Part shown: positions 16,456-25,004 of the stretch, piece after piece
Numbering within the stretch: the first letter of the stretch is position 1
Layout of the letters: each line of letters opens with the position of its first letter
Assembly: GCF_020697055.1 (NCBI RefSeq)
Contig: NZ_JAJFBP010000014.1
Span: 27,287-91,286, forward strand
Length of the DNA stretch: 64,000 nucleotides
Origin: Panacagrimonas sp.
GTDB taxonomy: Bacteria > Pseudomonadota > Gammaproteobacteria > Nevskiales > Nevskiaceae
Direction of reading: 5' to 3'
Translations under genes and position numbers: made by a program
The notes under the pieces: generated by a model
What the model saw: only the letters and a program-made list of their open reading frames with translations
Told to the model about the DNA's origin: nothing
Databases searched by the model: none

Positions 16456-17892
16456 ATGTCCGTCGTCGTTCCCGTTCTGATGGCCGGCGGCTCGGGCACG
16501 CGGCTGTGGCCGCTGTCGCGCACCGCCTATCCCAAGCAGTTCCTGCGTCTTCTGGCGGACGACTGCAGCCTGCTGCAGTCGACGGTGCGTCGCGCGCAGC
16601 GCGTGCCCGGCGCGACGGCGCCCGTGGTGATCGGCAACGAAGCGCATCGCTTCATCATCGCCGAGCAGCTCCAGGAGATCGGCTTCGAGCACCCCGAGAT
16701 CGTGCTCGAACCCGAAGGGCGCAACACCGCGCCGGTGGCGGCGGTGGCGGCCCATTACGCGCTCGCCCGGCACGGGGCCGATGCGCTCGTGTTCCTGATG
16801 GCGGCCGACCAGAACGTGCACGACGTTGCGGCATTCGTTTCCAGCGCCACGCTCGCGGTCGAGGCCGCGCGTGCGGGACGGCTCGTGACGTTCGGAATCC
16901 AGCCGCAGGGTCCCGAGACGGGATTCGGCTACGTGCGCGTCGGCGCGCCGCTGCAGACGGTTCCCGGCGCGTTCGAAGTGTCCGGCTTCTTCGAAAAACC
17001 TTCGCTGGAGCGCGCACAGGGCTATCTGAGCCAGGGCGGCTACTACTGGAACGGCGGCATGTTCATGTTCCGCGCCGATGCCTTCCTCCGCGAGCTGCAG
17101 GCGCTCGAACCGGACATGCACGACCACGCGGGCGCTGCGCTTTCCGGCGCGGCACCGCGCGACCTCGACTTCATCCGTCTGGACCCGGGCGCGTTCAAGG
17201 CCTGCCGCAGCGATTCGATCGACTACGCGGTGATGGAGAAGAGCCGGAACATCGCGCTCGTTCCGCTCGATGCCGGATGGGACGACGTCGGCTCATGGAC
17301 GTTCCTGGCCAAGCTTCACGCGGCCGATGAAGACGGCAACCACGTGCGCGGCAACGTGATCCTCGAAGACGCGCGCAACAACCTCGTGCAGACGGGCAAG
17401 CGCCTGGTGAGCCTGCTGGGGGTCGAGAACACCGTCGTGATCGAGAGCGACGACGCGGTGCTGGTCGCCTCACGCGACCGGCTGCAGGACGTCGGCAAGA
17501 TCGTCAAACGATTGCAGGGCGACCGGCGCGGCGAGGCCAACAGCCTGCCGCGCGTGGCGCGTCCCTGGGGCTATTACGAAACGATCGCCGTCTCCGACCG
17601 TTTCCAGGTCAAACGCATCCTGGTCAAGCCCAAACACAAGCTGAGCCTGCAGATGCACCACCATCGCGCGGAGCACTGGGTCGTGGTGCGCGGCACCGCC
17701 AAGGTGACCTGCGGCGACAAGGAATTCCTGCTCACCGAGGACCAGTCCACGTACATCCCGCTGGGCACGACACATCGCGTGGAGAACCCGGGCAAGGTGC
17801 CGCTCGAGATGATCGAGGTGCAGTCCGGCGCCTATCTCGGCGAGGACGACATCGTGCGCTTCGAGGACGTCTACGGACGCACCGCGAAGTAG
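16456..17892 (+). CDS. Mannose-1-phosphate guanylyltransferase / mannose-6-phosphate isomerase
   Basis: This bifunctional enzyme (478 residues from ATG 16456; GTG at 16450 is an alternative) makes GDP-mannose. The N-terminal nucleotidyltransferase domain carries GGSGTRLWPLSR (about 10-21) and GFGYVRVG and FFEKP motifs. The C-terminal cupin domain (about 360-475) has the type II isomerase metal and active-site segments RPWGYYE, QMHHHRAEHWVVV and VENPGKVPLEMIEVQ. Family members are XanB, AlgA and ManC. It feeds exopolysaccharide or LPS; no other polysaccharide genes are nearby. Confidence 0.93.
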   Translation: MSVVVPVLMAGGSGTRLWPLSRTAYPKQFLRLLADDCSLLQSTVRRAQRVPGATAPVVIGNEAHRFIIAEQLQEIGFEHPEIVLEPEGRNTAPVAAVAAHYALARHGADALVFLMAADQNVHDVAAFVSSATLAVEAARAGRLVTFGIQPQGPETGFGYVRVGAPLQTVPGAFEVSGFFEKPSLERAQGYLSQGGYYWNGGMFMFRADAFLRELQALEPDMHDHAGAALSGAAPRDLDFIRLDPGAFKACRSDSIDYAVMEKSRNIALVPLDAGWDDVGSWTFLAKLHAADEDGNHVRGNVILEDARNNLVQTGKRLVSLLGVENTVVIESDDAVLVASRDRLQDVGKIVKRLQGDRRGEANSLPRVARPWGYYETIAVSDRFQVKRILVKPKHKLSLQMHHHRAEHWVVVRGTAKVTCGDKEFLLTEDQSTYIPLGTTHRVENPGKVPLEMIEVQSGAYLGEDDIVRFEDVYGRTAK

Positions 17893-17896
17893 TCCG

Positions 17897-19204
17897 TCAC
17901 CAGCTCCGGCTGAGCTGCAGCGTGAAAGCGATCACGCCGTAGTCCTCCTTGGCCGGACCGAACGGCTGTTCGGGGTTGTCGTAACGCTCCTTCTTGATGC
18001 TCTGCAGCTGCATCGCGCTGGCGAATTCCCAGCCGTTTCGCAGCTTGTGCGTGAAGCCCAGATCGATCTCGCCGTCGGCGGTGAGGTTGAGCGTCGGTGT
18101 CAGCGTGCGATTGGGGACGGCGTTGGGGCTGATGTTGACGCCCCCGCGCAGCGTGGTGCGATCACTCCACTGGTAGGCCAGCCCAGCACCCCAGATGTAC
18201 TGGTCGCGATGATCGAGCGACTGCGCGAAGGACACTTCCTTGGGTGCGGCCGCGTCGTCGGGACGCGTGGCGTAGAGCCGCGCATCGTTGAGCGAGCCGG
18301 ACCAGTCGAGCCAGGTCAGCTCGCCGGCGAGCATCCACCTGGGCGTGAACTGCCAGGCGAAGCCGGCGCCCCACTCGCGCGCCAGCGCAAAACCGTCGAT
18401 GCGCGTGTCGCGATACTTCACGCGGCCCAGCCCGATCGCCTCGTAGTTGAACGTTGCGGTGCCGTTGCGCAGCTTCACGTCGGTTTCCGTCGCGTAGCTC
18501 ATGCCGAGCGTCAGATTCGGCGTCTGCTTGTACTGGATGCCGATGCGGCCGTTCCAGCTCAGGCCGTCGGCGCCGTCGATGCGCAGTCCGAAGAACGGCT
18601 GCGCAGGATCCGAGGCGTCCGAGGTATCGGGAAACACTTTCTGACGCGTCGACGAATACGTGACATTGATCCCCAGTCCCACGCTGAACCGCGGATTGGC
18701 CTGCCAAGCCACCGCGGTGGCGACCTTGGTGATCGCCAGCACCGCCGAATACTCGTCGCGCGTGCCGAACCGCGTGCGCAGTCCGTCGTAATTGATGCCG
18801 GTGCCGCCCGAGGCGAACAGACCGATCCCGAAGCGCAGATCCGGATGCAGTCCCTGGGTCACGTACGCCGCGCTGCCGAAAATGCCGAACGGGTTGTCGA
18901 TCCCGTAGTCGTCGTTGTACGCGTCGCTGTGCGAGAAGTTGAACGAGTAGAACGGCACGACGTAGCCGTCCAATCGCTGCCCGGCGATCTGCGTCATGCC
19001 GGCGGGGTTGATGTTCACCGCGTTGGCGTCACGCGATACCGCGATGTCCGCGCTGCCCAGTCCGAGCGACTCGGCACCGAAACCGACCAGGTTGAGTCCG
19101 TTGCTCGCCCACACACCGGTCGCGGGCATCGCCACCAGCACGGCGACGGATCCACAGCGCAGCGTGCGCGACGCGGCGCGTCCGGTTCGGCACATCGACT
19201 CCAT
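17897..19204 (-). CDS. OmpP1/FadL family outer-membrane transporter
   Basis: The ATG at 19204, preceded by GGAGAG, gives a 435-residue protein with a signal peptide ending at about VWA (residue 33). The mature N-terminus SNGLNLVGFGAESLGLGSADIA followed by DANAVNINPAGM is the FadL hatch signature. The rest shows alternating beta-strand pattern ending in an aromatic-poor W at the C-terminus, as in 14-stranded FadL barrels. It probably imports long-chain fatty acids or hydrophobic compounds; the desaturase locus 1.6 kb away gives a plausible consumer. Confidence 0.88.
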   Translation of the reverse strand: MESMCRTGRAASRTLRCGSVAVLVAMPATGVWASNGLNLVGFGAESLGLGSADIAVSRDANAVNINPAGMTQIAGQRLDGYVVPFYSFNFSHSDAYNDDYGIDNPFGIFGSAAYVTQGLHPDLRFGIGLFASGGTGINYDGLRTRFGTRDEYSAVLAITKVATAVAWQANPRFSVGLGINVTYSSTRQKVFPDTSDASDPAQPFFGLRIDGADGLSWNGRIGIQYKQTPNLTLGMSYATETDVKLRNGTATFNYEAIGLGRVKYRDTRIDGFALAREWGAGFAWQFTPRWMLAGELTWLDWSGSLNDARLYATRPDDAAAPKEVSFAQSLDHRDQYIWGAGLAYQWSDRTTLRGGVNISPNAVPNRTLTPTLNLTADGEIDLGFTHKLRNGWEFASAMQLQSIKKERYDNPEQPFGPAKEDYGVIAFTLQLSRSW

Positions 19205-19336
19205 CGACTCTCCAAGGGCGCGGCGCCCGTCATCCAAAGAGATCGATTTTCCCTTTCCGGGCGCCATCGACATCAGTGGGGCACTCACGTACCTCGAAAG
19301 CACGCCTGCGCAAGACGTGCGCCGGCTCAGGACGGT

Positions 19337-19951
19337 CTAGGGCGCGGACCGGGTGGCGAGAAGCGCCTCGAGTTCGGCGATGCGCGCGTGCAGGGACGCC
19401 GTGGCCTCGCGCAGGTGTGCCTCGGTGAAACGCGGCGTGATGTGCTGGCTGCAGTTCCAGTCGAAGGCCGCGACGGTGAAGATCGCGACGCGCTCCATCG
19501 AGGCGCGATAGGGGTACGGACGCAGCTGCTCGACCAGATCGGCGTCGGCATCGGACGTGTCCGTCATCTGCAGACGTCCGAGGATCTTCAGGCGCAATCG
19601 CCGCGGATAGTCCATCAGAAACAGTGAAGCGCGATCGTCGTTCGCGAGATTGCCCAGGCTGATGTACTGCTTGTTGCCGCGAAAATCGGCGAACGCAAGC
19701 CGCCGATCGTCGAGCACCTTGAGGAAGCCGGTCGGACCGCCGCGGTGCTGCACGTAGGGCCAACCGGTCTCGCTGACGGTGGCGAGATAGAAACTGTCGC
19801 GATGCCCGACGAAGGCCCGCTCGCGGTCGCCCAGCCGGTCGTTGGGGCCCGCGGAGGCGAGCAGACGTTCGTTTTCGTGGCGCACGCCGTAGTGCGACTG
19901 CGCGGCTTCGACGGCCGGGGTGAACGCCAGCTCGGCGTAACGGTGCGTCAT
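19337..19951 (-). CDS. Pyridoxamine 5'-phosphate oxidase-like flavin-binding protein
   Basis: The ATG at 19951 follows a GGAGG site by six bases and gives 204 residues. The segment SFYLATVSETGWPYVQHRGGPTGFLKVLDD is typical of the split-barrel PNPOx-like family that binds FMN or F420, and DWNCSQHITPRF near residue 170 is a common C-terminal motif of the group. The substrate is unknown; the family includes general flavin reductases. A longer frame upstream lacks family similarity. Confidence 0.82.
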   Translation of the reverse strand: MTHRYAELAFTPAVEAAQSHYGVRHENERLLASAGPNDRLGDRERAFVGHRDSFYLATVSETGWPYVQHRGGPTGFLKVLDDRRLAFADFRGNKQYISLGNLANDDRASLFLMDYPRRLRLKILGRLQMTDTSDADADLVEQLRPYPYRASMERVAIFTVAAFDWNCSQHITPRFTEAHLREATASLHARIAELEALLATRSAP

Positions 19952-20040
19952 GGGAGGCCTCCGTCGATCGATCGATGCGGCACGAAATCCTAGGCGATCC
20001 CGGCCGCGATCCGCGGCCCACGGGCGGACACGCCGCCCGA

Positions 20041-20682
20041 TCAGACGCTCGTCGGCACCTTCGCGCCCGGACGCCACGCAAGACCGCCGAGCACGATCAC
20101 GCGCAGCTGGTCCGACAGCGACTTCGCGATCGCACCCTGCGCGTCCGGATGATCCGCGGGCAGCTCCAGCATCTCGCCCAGCGCCGACACGACGGTGTTC
20201 ACCAGAAGCGTCGACATCATCTCCACGTCGTGGCGCGGCAGCTGGTTGAAGTGCGGGAAGCGCGCGAAGTCGGCAGCGAGGTCCAGCGTGAAGCCGCGGA
20301 TCTCGCGCGCGATCGCCTCGCGGACATCCTTGGTCCCGCCATAGCGTTCGCGCGTCAGGAAATGAAACGCGGGACGGTTGGCGTTGACGTACAGCAGGAA
20401 GGTGCTGACCGAGGCCGCGAGCATGTTGTCGCCCGGAGCCTGCGTCGTGCGTGCCGCGCGGATGAGCTTGCGCAGCCGCTGGCAGGTCTCATCGACCAGC
20501 GCCAGCCCCAGCTGGTCCATGTCGCGAAAGTGCCGATAGAACGAGGCGGGAACCACACCGGCGTCGCGCGTGACCTCGCGCAGCGACAGGCTGGGAAAAC
20601 TGCGCCCGGTTGCGACCATCGCCAGCGCGGCCTCCATCAGGGCCTGCCGCGTCTGCTGTTTTCGCTCGTCCCGGATCGCCAT
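20041..20682 (-). CDS. desT: TetR-family regulator of unsaturated fatty acid genes (DesT/FabR-like)
   Basis: The chosen ATG (20682) gives a 213-residue regulator beginning MAIRDERKQQTRQALMEAA, as in FabR/DesT. The DNA-binding domain (about 10-55) has LSLREVTRDAGVVPASFYRHF. In Pseudomonas, DesT senses the ratio of saturated to unsaturated acyl-CoA and represses desCB. Here it is divergent from a DesC-like reductase and DesB-like desaturase, and two palindromic operators lie between, strongly supporting the same role. It could equally be named FabR. Confidence 0.87.
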   Translation of the reverse strand: MAIRDERKQQTRQALMEAALAMVATGRSFPSLSLREVTRDAGVVPASFYRHFRDMDQLGLALVDETCQRLRKLIRAARTTQAPGDNMLAASVSTFLLYVNANRPAFHFLTRERYGGTKDVREAIAREIRGFTLDLAADFARFPHFNQLPRHDVEMMSTLLVNTVVSALGEMLELPADHPDAQGAIAKSLSDQLRVIVLGGLAWRPGAKVPTSV

Positions 20683-20790
20683 GGTCGCGCAGGCTAGCAT
20701 TCGAGCCGCTTGAGCGCACGGGCGTATGGGTCGAAAATCCTCTCCCGTCATATAGATGGGTACAAAATAACGCCGTTCGTCGGATTTTGG

Positions 20791-20810
20791 GTAAACACTT
20801 GTTGACTCAA
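20791..20810 (+). promoter_or_regulatory. DesT-type operator 1
   Basis: GTAAACACTTGTTGAC followed by TCAA is an imperfect inverted repeat (one mismatch between half-sites). It repeats almost exactly 40 bases downstream. Its TTGACT (20802-20807) could serve as the -35 box of the reductase-desaturase operon, so bound repressor would block polymerase. Confidence 0.75.
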
Positions 20811-20830
20811 TTTTGGCCCTCGGGCATCGT

Positions 20831-20850
20831 GTGAACACTTGTTCACTCAA
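20831..20850 (+). promoter_or_regulatory. DesT-type operator 2
   Basis: GTGAACACTTGTTCAC is a perfect palindrome with 7-bp arms, followed by TCAA as in operator 1. Its centre is 40 bp, about four helical turns, from the first site, so two dimers would sit on the same DNA face. It lies 13 bases before the start of the reductase gene, near the likely transcription start. Confidence 0.8.
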
Positions 20851-20862
20851 TGGAGTTCCCCG

Positions 20863-21960
20863 ATGTCCTCCCCGGTCACCCGCCCCCTCCGCTTCCTGCG
20901 CCGAACTCTCGGTCCGCTGGTCGAGCCGGCGGTGTTCGACTTCTGGTCACGCGAACTGGGCAGCACCGCCAGCCGCAGCCGGATCCAGGCACGCGTCGTC
21001 GCCAAGCGCGCCGAGTCGGCCCGTGCGGTGACGCTGGAACTGCAGCCCAATCGTCGTTTCGAAGGCTTCCTTCCGGGCCAGCACGTCAATATCACCGTCG
21101 AGATCGACGGACGTCGCGTGACCCGCAGCTACAGCCTCACCGGAGTACCGCGCGAAGACGACCGCCTCAGCCTGACCGTGCAGCAGGTCGAAGGCGGCCT
21201 GGTCAGTGGACACCTGTACACCGATTGCCGGGTCGGCGACGTGGTCGAGCTCGGTGCGGCGTTCGGCGAGATGACGCTGCCCGAAATCCTTCCCTTCAAG
21301 CTGCTGCTGCTCGCGGCCGGCAGCGGCGTCACGCCGCTGATGAGCCTGGTGCGCGAACTCGCGCAGCGCGGCATGCCGGTCGACACCACACTGGTGTACT
21401 GGGCGCGCCACCGCGCGGACCTGTGCTTCGTGCCGGAGCTCAAGGCGCTTGCCGCCCGAGAGCCGAAATTCAATCTGCGCTTTGCGCTGACCGGCGACGC
21501 CGTCACCGGCACCGACGAACTGCGCGGTCGTCCTTCGCGCGAGTTGCTCGCCGATGTGGCGCCCGACCTGTCGGAGCGGGCCGTGTACGCCTGCGGTCCG
21601 GCGGGCTTCGTTGCCGAAGTCGAGCTGCTCGCCAGGACCCAGGCGCGCAGCTTCCAGTCCGAGGCCTTCACACCGCCGGTGTTCGCTCCGGTCGAGTCGC
21701 AGTCCGAAGTCACGCTGATGCTCGCCAAGAGCAATCGCGTCGTGCGCGTGGCCTCGGGCCAGCCGCTGCTGGCCGCGCTCGAAGCGCAGGGCATCAAGCC
21801 GCCGTCGGGCTGCCGCATGGGTATCTGCAACACCTGCGCGTGCGGCAAGCGCGACGGCCTCACCCGCAACCTCAAGAACGGCGGCGAAAACGCCGAACCC
21901 GAATCCAACCTGCGCATCTGCATCAGCAGCGCGCAGTCCGATCTCACCCTCGACCTTTGA
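20863..21960 (+). CDS. desC: Ferredoxin reductase with C-terminal 2Fe-2S domain (DesC-like)
   Basis: ATG at 20863 follows GGAG by seven bases; an upstream TTG in frame lies inside the operator and is unlikely. The 365-residue protein has an FAD-binding domain with RSYSLTG (about 88), an NAD(P) domain with LLLAAGSGVTPLMSL and YACGPAGFV, and a plant-type ferredoxin domain with CRMGICNTCACGK plus a later Cys (RICIS). It would pass electrons from NAD(P)H to the desaturase encoded next. Order and regulator match desT/desC/desB of Pseudomonas. Confidence 0.9.
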   Translation: MSSPVTRPLRFLRRTLGPLVEPAVFDFWSRELGSTASRSRIQARVVAKRAESARAVTLELQPNRRFEGFLPGQHVNITVEIDGRRVTRSYSLTGVPREDDRLSLTVQQVEGGLVSGHLYTDCRVGDVVELGAAFGEMTLPEILPFKLLLLAAGSGVTPLMSLVRELAQRGMPVDTTLVYWARHRADLCFVPELKALAAREPKFNLRFALTGDAVTGTDELRGRPSRELLADVAPDLSERAVYACGPAGFVAEVELLARTQARSFQSEAFTPPVFAPVESQSEVTLMLAKSNRVVRVASGQPLLAALEAQGIKPPSGCRMGICNTCACGKRDGLTRNLKNGGENAEPESNLRICISSAQSDLTLDL

Positions 21961-21998
21961 TCGTTCGTCACCCGCAACGAACTGGAGCCTGACCTGAC

Positions 21999-23141
21999 AT
22001 GAACACCCCCGACCGCAAGCTGTCCCCTGCCGAGATCGAATCCTTCGGCGCCGAGCTCGACGCGCTGCGCGCCCGCATCGTCGCCGACCTCGGCGAGAAG
22101 GACGCCAAGTACATCAAGAACATCGTGCGCACCGTGCGCTACACGGAAGTCGCAGGCCGCGGCCTGCTGTACGCGGGCATGTTCCCGCCCGCCTTTGTCC
22201 TCGGATCCGTGTTGCTCGGCTTCTCGAAGATCGTCGAGAACATGGAGCTGGGCCACAACGTCATGCACGCCCAGTACGACTGGATGAACGATCCCGAGCT
22301 CAACGGCCAGACCTACGAGTGGGACACGAGCTGCACCAGCGACAACTGGCGCAAGACGCACAACTACGAGCACCACACGTACACCAACGTCATGGGCAAG
22401 GACCACGACATCGGCTACGGCGTGCTGCGCCTGTACCCGGAGCAGAAGTGGGAGCCGCGCTTCCTGGCCAACCCGGTGATGGCGCTGATCCTGATGACCT
22501 TCTTCCAGCACCTGCTCGCACTACAGAGCCTGGAGCTGGAACGCATCGTCGGCGCCAAGTCCAAGGAGCAGCGCAAGACCGAATTGGCGCGCGTGAAGAA
22601 GGACATCAAGCCGATCTGGAAGAAGATGCGCAAGCAGCTCTTCAAGGACTACGTGTTCTTCCCCGCGCTGGCCGGTCCGTTCTTCCCGATCGTTTTCGCC
22701 GGCAACGTGGCGGCCAACCTGATGCGCAACCTGTGGTCTTCGGCGGTGATCTACTGCGGCCATTTCACCGAGGACGCCGAGGTGTTCCCGATCGAGTCGC
22801 TGGAGAACGAGACGCGTGGCCACTGGTACCTGCGCCAGATGCGCGGCTCGAGCAACTTCACCGGCACCAAGCTGATGCACATCATGAGCGGCAACCTGAG
22901 CCACCAGATCGAGCACCACCTGTTCCCGGACATCCCGGGCCGGCGCTACGCCGAGATGTCGGTGGAGGTGCGCCGCATCTGCGAGAAGTACGGCCAGCAC
23001 TACAACAGCGCGCCGATGGCCAAGCAGTTCCTCGGCGTGTGGAAGCGCATCTTCCGCGGCGCGTTGCCGAACAAGCCGACCCGGTTCAAGGCGGCGCCTG
23101 CTGCCAACGTCGAGCGCGCCGAGGAGCTGGTCGCCGCCTGA
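21999..23141 (+). CDS. desB: Membrane fatty acid (acyl-CoA) desaturase, DesB-like
   Basis: This 380-residue di-iron desaturase carries three histidine boxes: HNVMHAQ (about 83-89), HNYEHHT (about 121-127) and HQIEHH (about 302-307), the last being the QIEHH form typical of acyl-lipid or acyl-CoA desaturases. Hydrophobic spans lie between boxes one and two and near residues 155 and 230. It follows the reductase by 38 bases and should insert a double bond, probably delta-9, into exogenous acyl chains, under control of the DesT-like repressor. Confidence 0.91.
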   Translation: MNTPDRKLSPAEIESFGAELDALRARIVADLGEKDAKYIKNIVRTVRYTEVAGRGLLYAGMFPPAFVLGSVLLGFSKIVENMELGHNVMHAQYDWMNDPELNGQTYEWDTSCTSDNWRKTHNYEHHTYTNVMGKDHDIGYGVLRLYPEQKWEPRFLANPVMALILMTFFQHLLALQSLELERIVGAKSKEQRKTELARVKKDIKPIWKKMRKQLFKDYVFFPALAGPFFPIVFAGNVAANLMRNLWSSAVIYCGHFTEDAEVFPIESLENETRGHWYLRQMRGSSNFTGTKLMHIMSGNLSHQIEHHLFPDIPGRRYAEMSVEVRRICEKYGQHYNSAPMAKQFLGVWKRIFRGALPNKPTRFKAAPAANVERAEELVAA

Positions 23142-23158
23142 GGCCAGCGGCGCGGACG

Positions 23159-23192
23159 ATACCGCGGCGGGCCTGCACGGCCGCCGCGGTAT
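23159..23192 (+). terminator. Hairpin after desB, probable terminator
   Basis: A perfect 12-bp inverted repeat (ATACCGCGGCGG and its complement) with a 10-base loop lies 18 bases after the desB stop. There is only CGCGCTTT afterwards, so it is a weak intrinsic terminator or an mRNA-stabilising hairpin. Confidence 0.6.
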
Positions 23193-23274
23193 TCGCGCTT
23201 TCCCGGTCCGATCCTGCGGCCGCCTGGGACAGTCCATTAAACTGCCGGTCTTCCCCCCTCGCCGAGACCGCTCC

Positions 23275-24117
23275 GTGCGCTTCGAAGGTACCGAGAATTA
23301 CGTCGCCACCGACGACCTGAAGATGGCGGTCAACGCCGCCGTCACATTGGCCCGCCCGCTGCTGGTGAAGGGCGAGCCCGGCACGGGCAAGACGCGCCTG
23401 GCACAGGAAGTCGCGCAGCAGCTCGACATGCCGTACTACGAGTGGCACATCAAGTCGACCACCAAGGCGCAGCAGGGCCTCTACGAGTACGACGCGGTGT
23501 CACGTCTGCGCGATTCACAACTCGGCGACGAGAAGGTCAAGGACATCGCCAACTACATCGTCAAGGGCAAGCTCTGGGAGTGCTTCGAAGCCGGCAAGCG
23601 CCCGCTGCTGCTGATCGACGAGATCGACAAGGCCGACATCGAGTTCCCGAACGACCTGCTGCGCGAACTCGACCAGATGGCGTTCTACGTCTACGAAACG
23701 CGCCAGACGATCACCGCGACCAACCGGCCGGTCATCATCATCACGTCGAACAACGAGAAGGAACTGCCGGACGCGTTCCTGCGCCGCTGCTTCTTCCACT
23801 ACATCCGTTTCCCGGACAAGGAGACGATGCAGAAGATCGTCGACGTCCACTTCCCCGACCTGAAGAAGAACCTGGTCAAGGAAGCGATGGAAGTGTTCTT
23901 CGGCCTGCGCGAGTTGCCGGGCCTGAAGAAGAAGCCGTCGACCTCGGAGCTGCTGGACTGGCTCAAGCTGCTGCTGGCCGAGGACATCGATCCGTCGGTG
24001 CTGCGCGAAGCGAGCACCAAGAAGACGCTGCCGCCGCTCTACGGCGCACTGCTCAAGAACGAGCAGGACGTGCATCTGTTCGAGCGCATCGCGTTCATGG
24101 CGCGGCGCAACAACTAG
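23275..24117 (+). CDS. MoxR-family AAA ATPase
   Basis: The 280-residue ATPase starts at GTG 23275. Walker A is GEPGTGKT (33-40), Walker B LLLIDEIDKAD (about 116-126), and sensor 1 is IITSNNEKELPDAFLRRCFFHY. MoxR ATPases act as chaperones that assemble cofactor-containing or secreted complexes, normally with a von Willebrand A domain partner encoded directly downstream. No such partner follows here; instead there is a REP-like inverted repeat and a convergent TetR gene. Confidence 0.92.
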   Translation: MRFEGTENYVATDDLKMAVNAAVTLARPLLVKGEPGTGKTRLAQEVAQQLDMPYYEWHIKSTTKAQQGLYEYDAVSRLRDSQLGDEKVKDIANYIVKGKLWECFEAGKRPLLLIDEIDKADIEFPNDLLRELDQMAFYVYETRQTITATNRPVIIITSNNEKELPDAFLRRCFFHYIRFPDKETMQKIVDVHFPDLKKNLVKEAMEVFFGLRELPGLKKKPSTSELLDWLKLLLAEDIDPSVLREASTKKTLPPLYGALLKNEQDVHLFERIAFMARRNN

Positions 24118-24120
24118 GCA

Positions 24121-24186
24121 CCGCGCAGCCCGGACGAAGTCCGGGCGCGCGTAGAAGAAAAGCCCCGGACTTCGTCCGGGCCGCGC
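24121..24186. repeat. REP-like double palindrome (BIME-like inverted repeat)
   Basis: Two copies of the palindrome CCCGGACGAAGTCCGGG lie in opposite orientation (24123-24145 and 24164-24186). The 23-base arms are complementary with one G/T-type mismatch and are separated by 18 bases. It sits in a convergent intergenic gap. Similar CCCGGA-rich extragenic palindromes are scattered in Xanthomonadaceae genomes. It may also act as a bidirectional terminator. Confidence 0.72.
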
Positions 24187-24202
24187 AGGCGTGGTTCCGG
24201 AT

Positions 24203-24850
24203 TCAGCGCGGCGCGATGCCGTGCGACACCAGTTCCATCATCGCGTCGACTTCGGCCGGCGGCGGCACCTTGCCGGTCCACAGGCACCAGCGCATGCCCA
24301 CGAAATGGCTGATGCCCATCAGCGACCAGGCGCGCACTTCGGCGTTGCCCGGCGCGAGCTCGCCTTTCTGCGCAGCCAGATCCAGATCGTCGGCGTAGCC
24401 GCGCGCGATCCGCTCGTAGTACTCGCGGTAGACCGCTTCGTCGACGAACTGCGATTCCTGCACGATCCGGTACAGGCCCGGACGCTCGCAGGCGAACGCG
24501 AAGAAGGCATCGAGCGCCATGCGCTCGCCAGGAAGACGACCGGACGCGCCGGCCTGCGCCTCGCGCATCACGCGACGCAGGGTGCGACCGATCTCGCGCA
24601 CCAGCGTCACGAAGATCTCTTCCTTGGTGCGGAAATACAGGTAGAACGTGCCCTGACCCACACCCGCGCGGGTGGTGATCGAGCTCACCGAGGCGACGTG
24701 GAATCCCTTGGTGCCGAACTCCTCTTCTGCCGCGACGAGGAGCTTGCGGCGCGTGGCTTCGCCGCGGGCCGTTGCGGGCACGAGCGGCTCCAGCTGCGAG
24801 GCGGGGACCGCGTCGTGGACGGAAGAGGACGAGATGGTTTCGAGGATCAT
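24203..24850 (-). CDS. TetR/AcrR-family transcriptional regulator
   Basis: From ATG 24850 the protein has 215 residues: a disordered N-terminal arm (1-30), then a TetR helix-turn-helix (about 35-80: VSSITTRAGVGQGTFYLYF), and a ligand domain with a C-terminal TetR_C-like stretch. No clear family partner is known. A small perfect palindrome CCGGAGACTCCGG (24903-24915) lies upstream and may be its operator. The adjacent patatin gene on the same strand is upstream and is a possible target. Confidence 0.85.
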   Translation of the reverse strand: MILETISSSSVHDAVPASQLEPLVPATARGEATRRKLLVAAEEEFGTKGFHVASVSSITTRAGVGQGTFYLYFRTKEEIFVTLVREIGRTLRRVMREAQAGASGRLPGERMALDAFFAFACERPGLYRIVQESQFVDEAVYREYYERIARGYADDLDLAAQKGELAPGNAEVRAWSLMGISHFVGMRWCLWTGKVPPPAEVDAMMELVSHGIAPR

Positions 24851-25004
24851 GGGCCGATTCCGATGGATGCAGGACTGCCGAGCACGACGCGAATGCGCCG
24901 AGCCGGAGACTCCGGACTCCACTTTCCCAGTCGATTGCAGGATGCAGCGTGGCTGCGCGACCAGCGGCCAGAACCGGCAGAAAACCGGTCGGCGCGGTCG
25001 GGAA

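Noticed and set aside
24903..24915. CCGGAGACTCCGG as a firm TetR operator
   Set aside because: It is a palindrome of 13 bases in GC-rich DNA with only one copy, so chance occurrence is plausible; noted only under the regulator gene.
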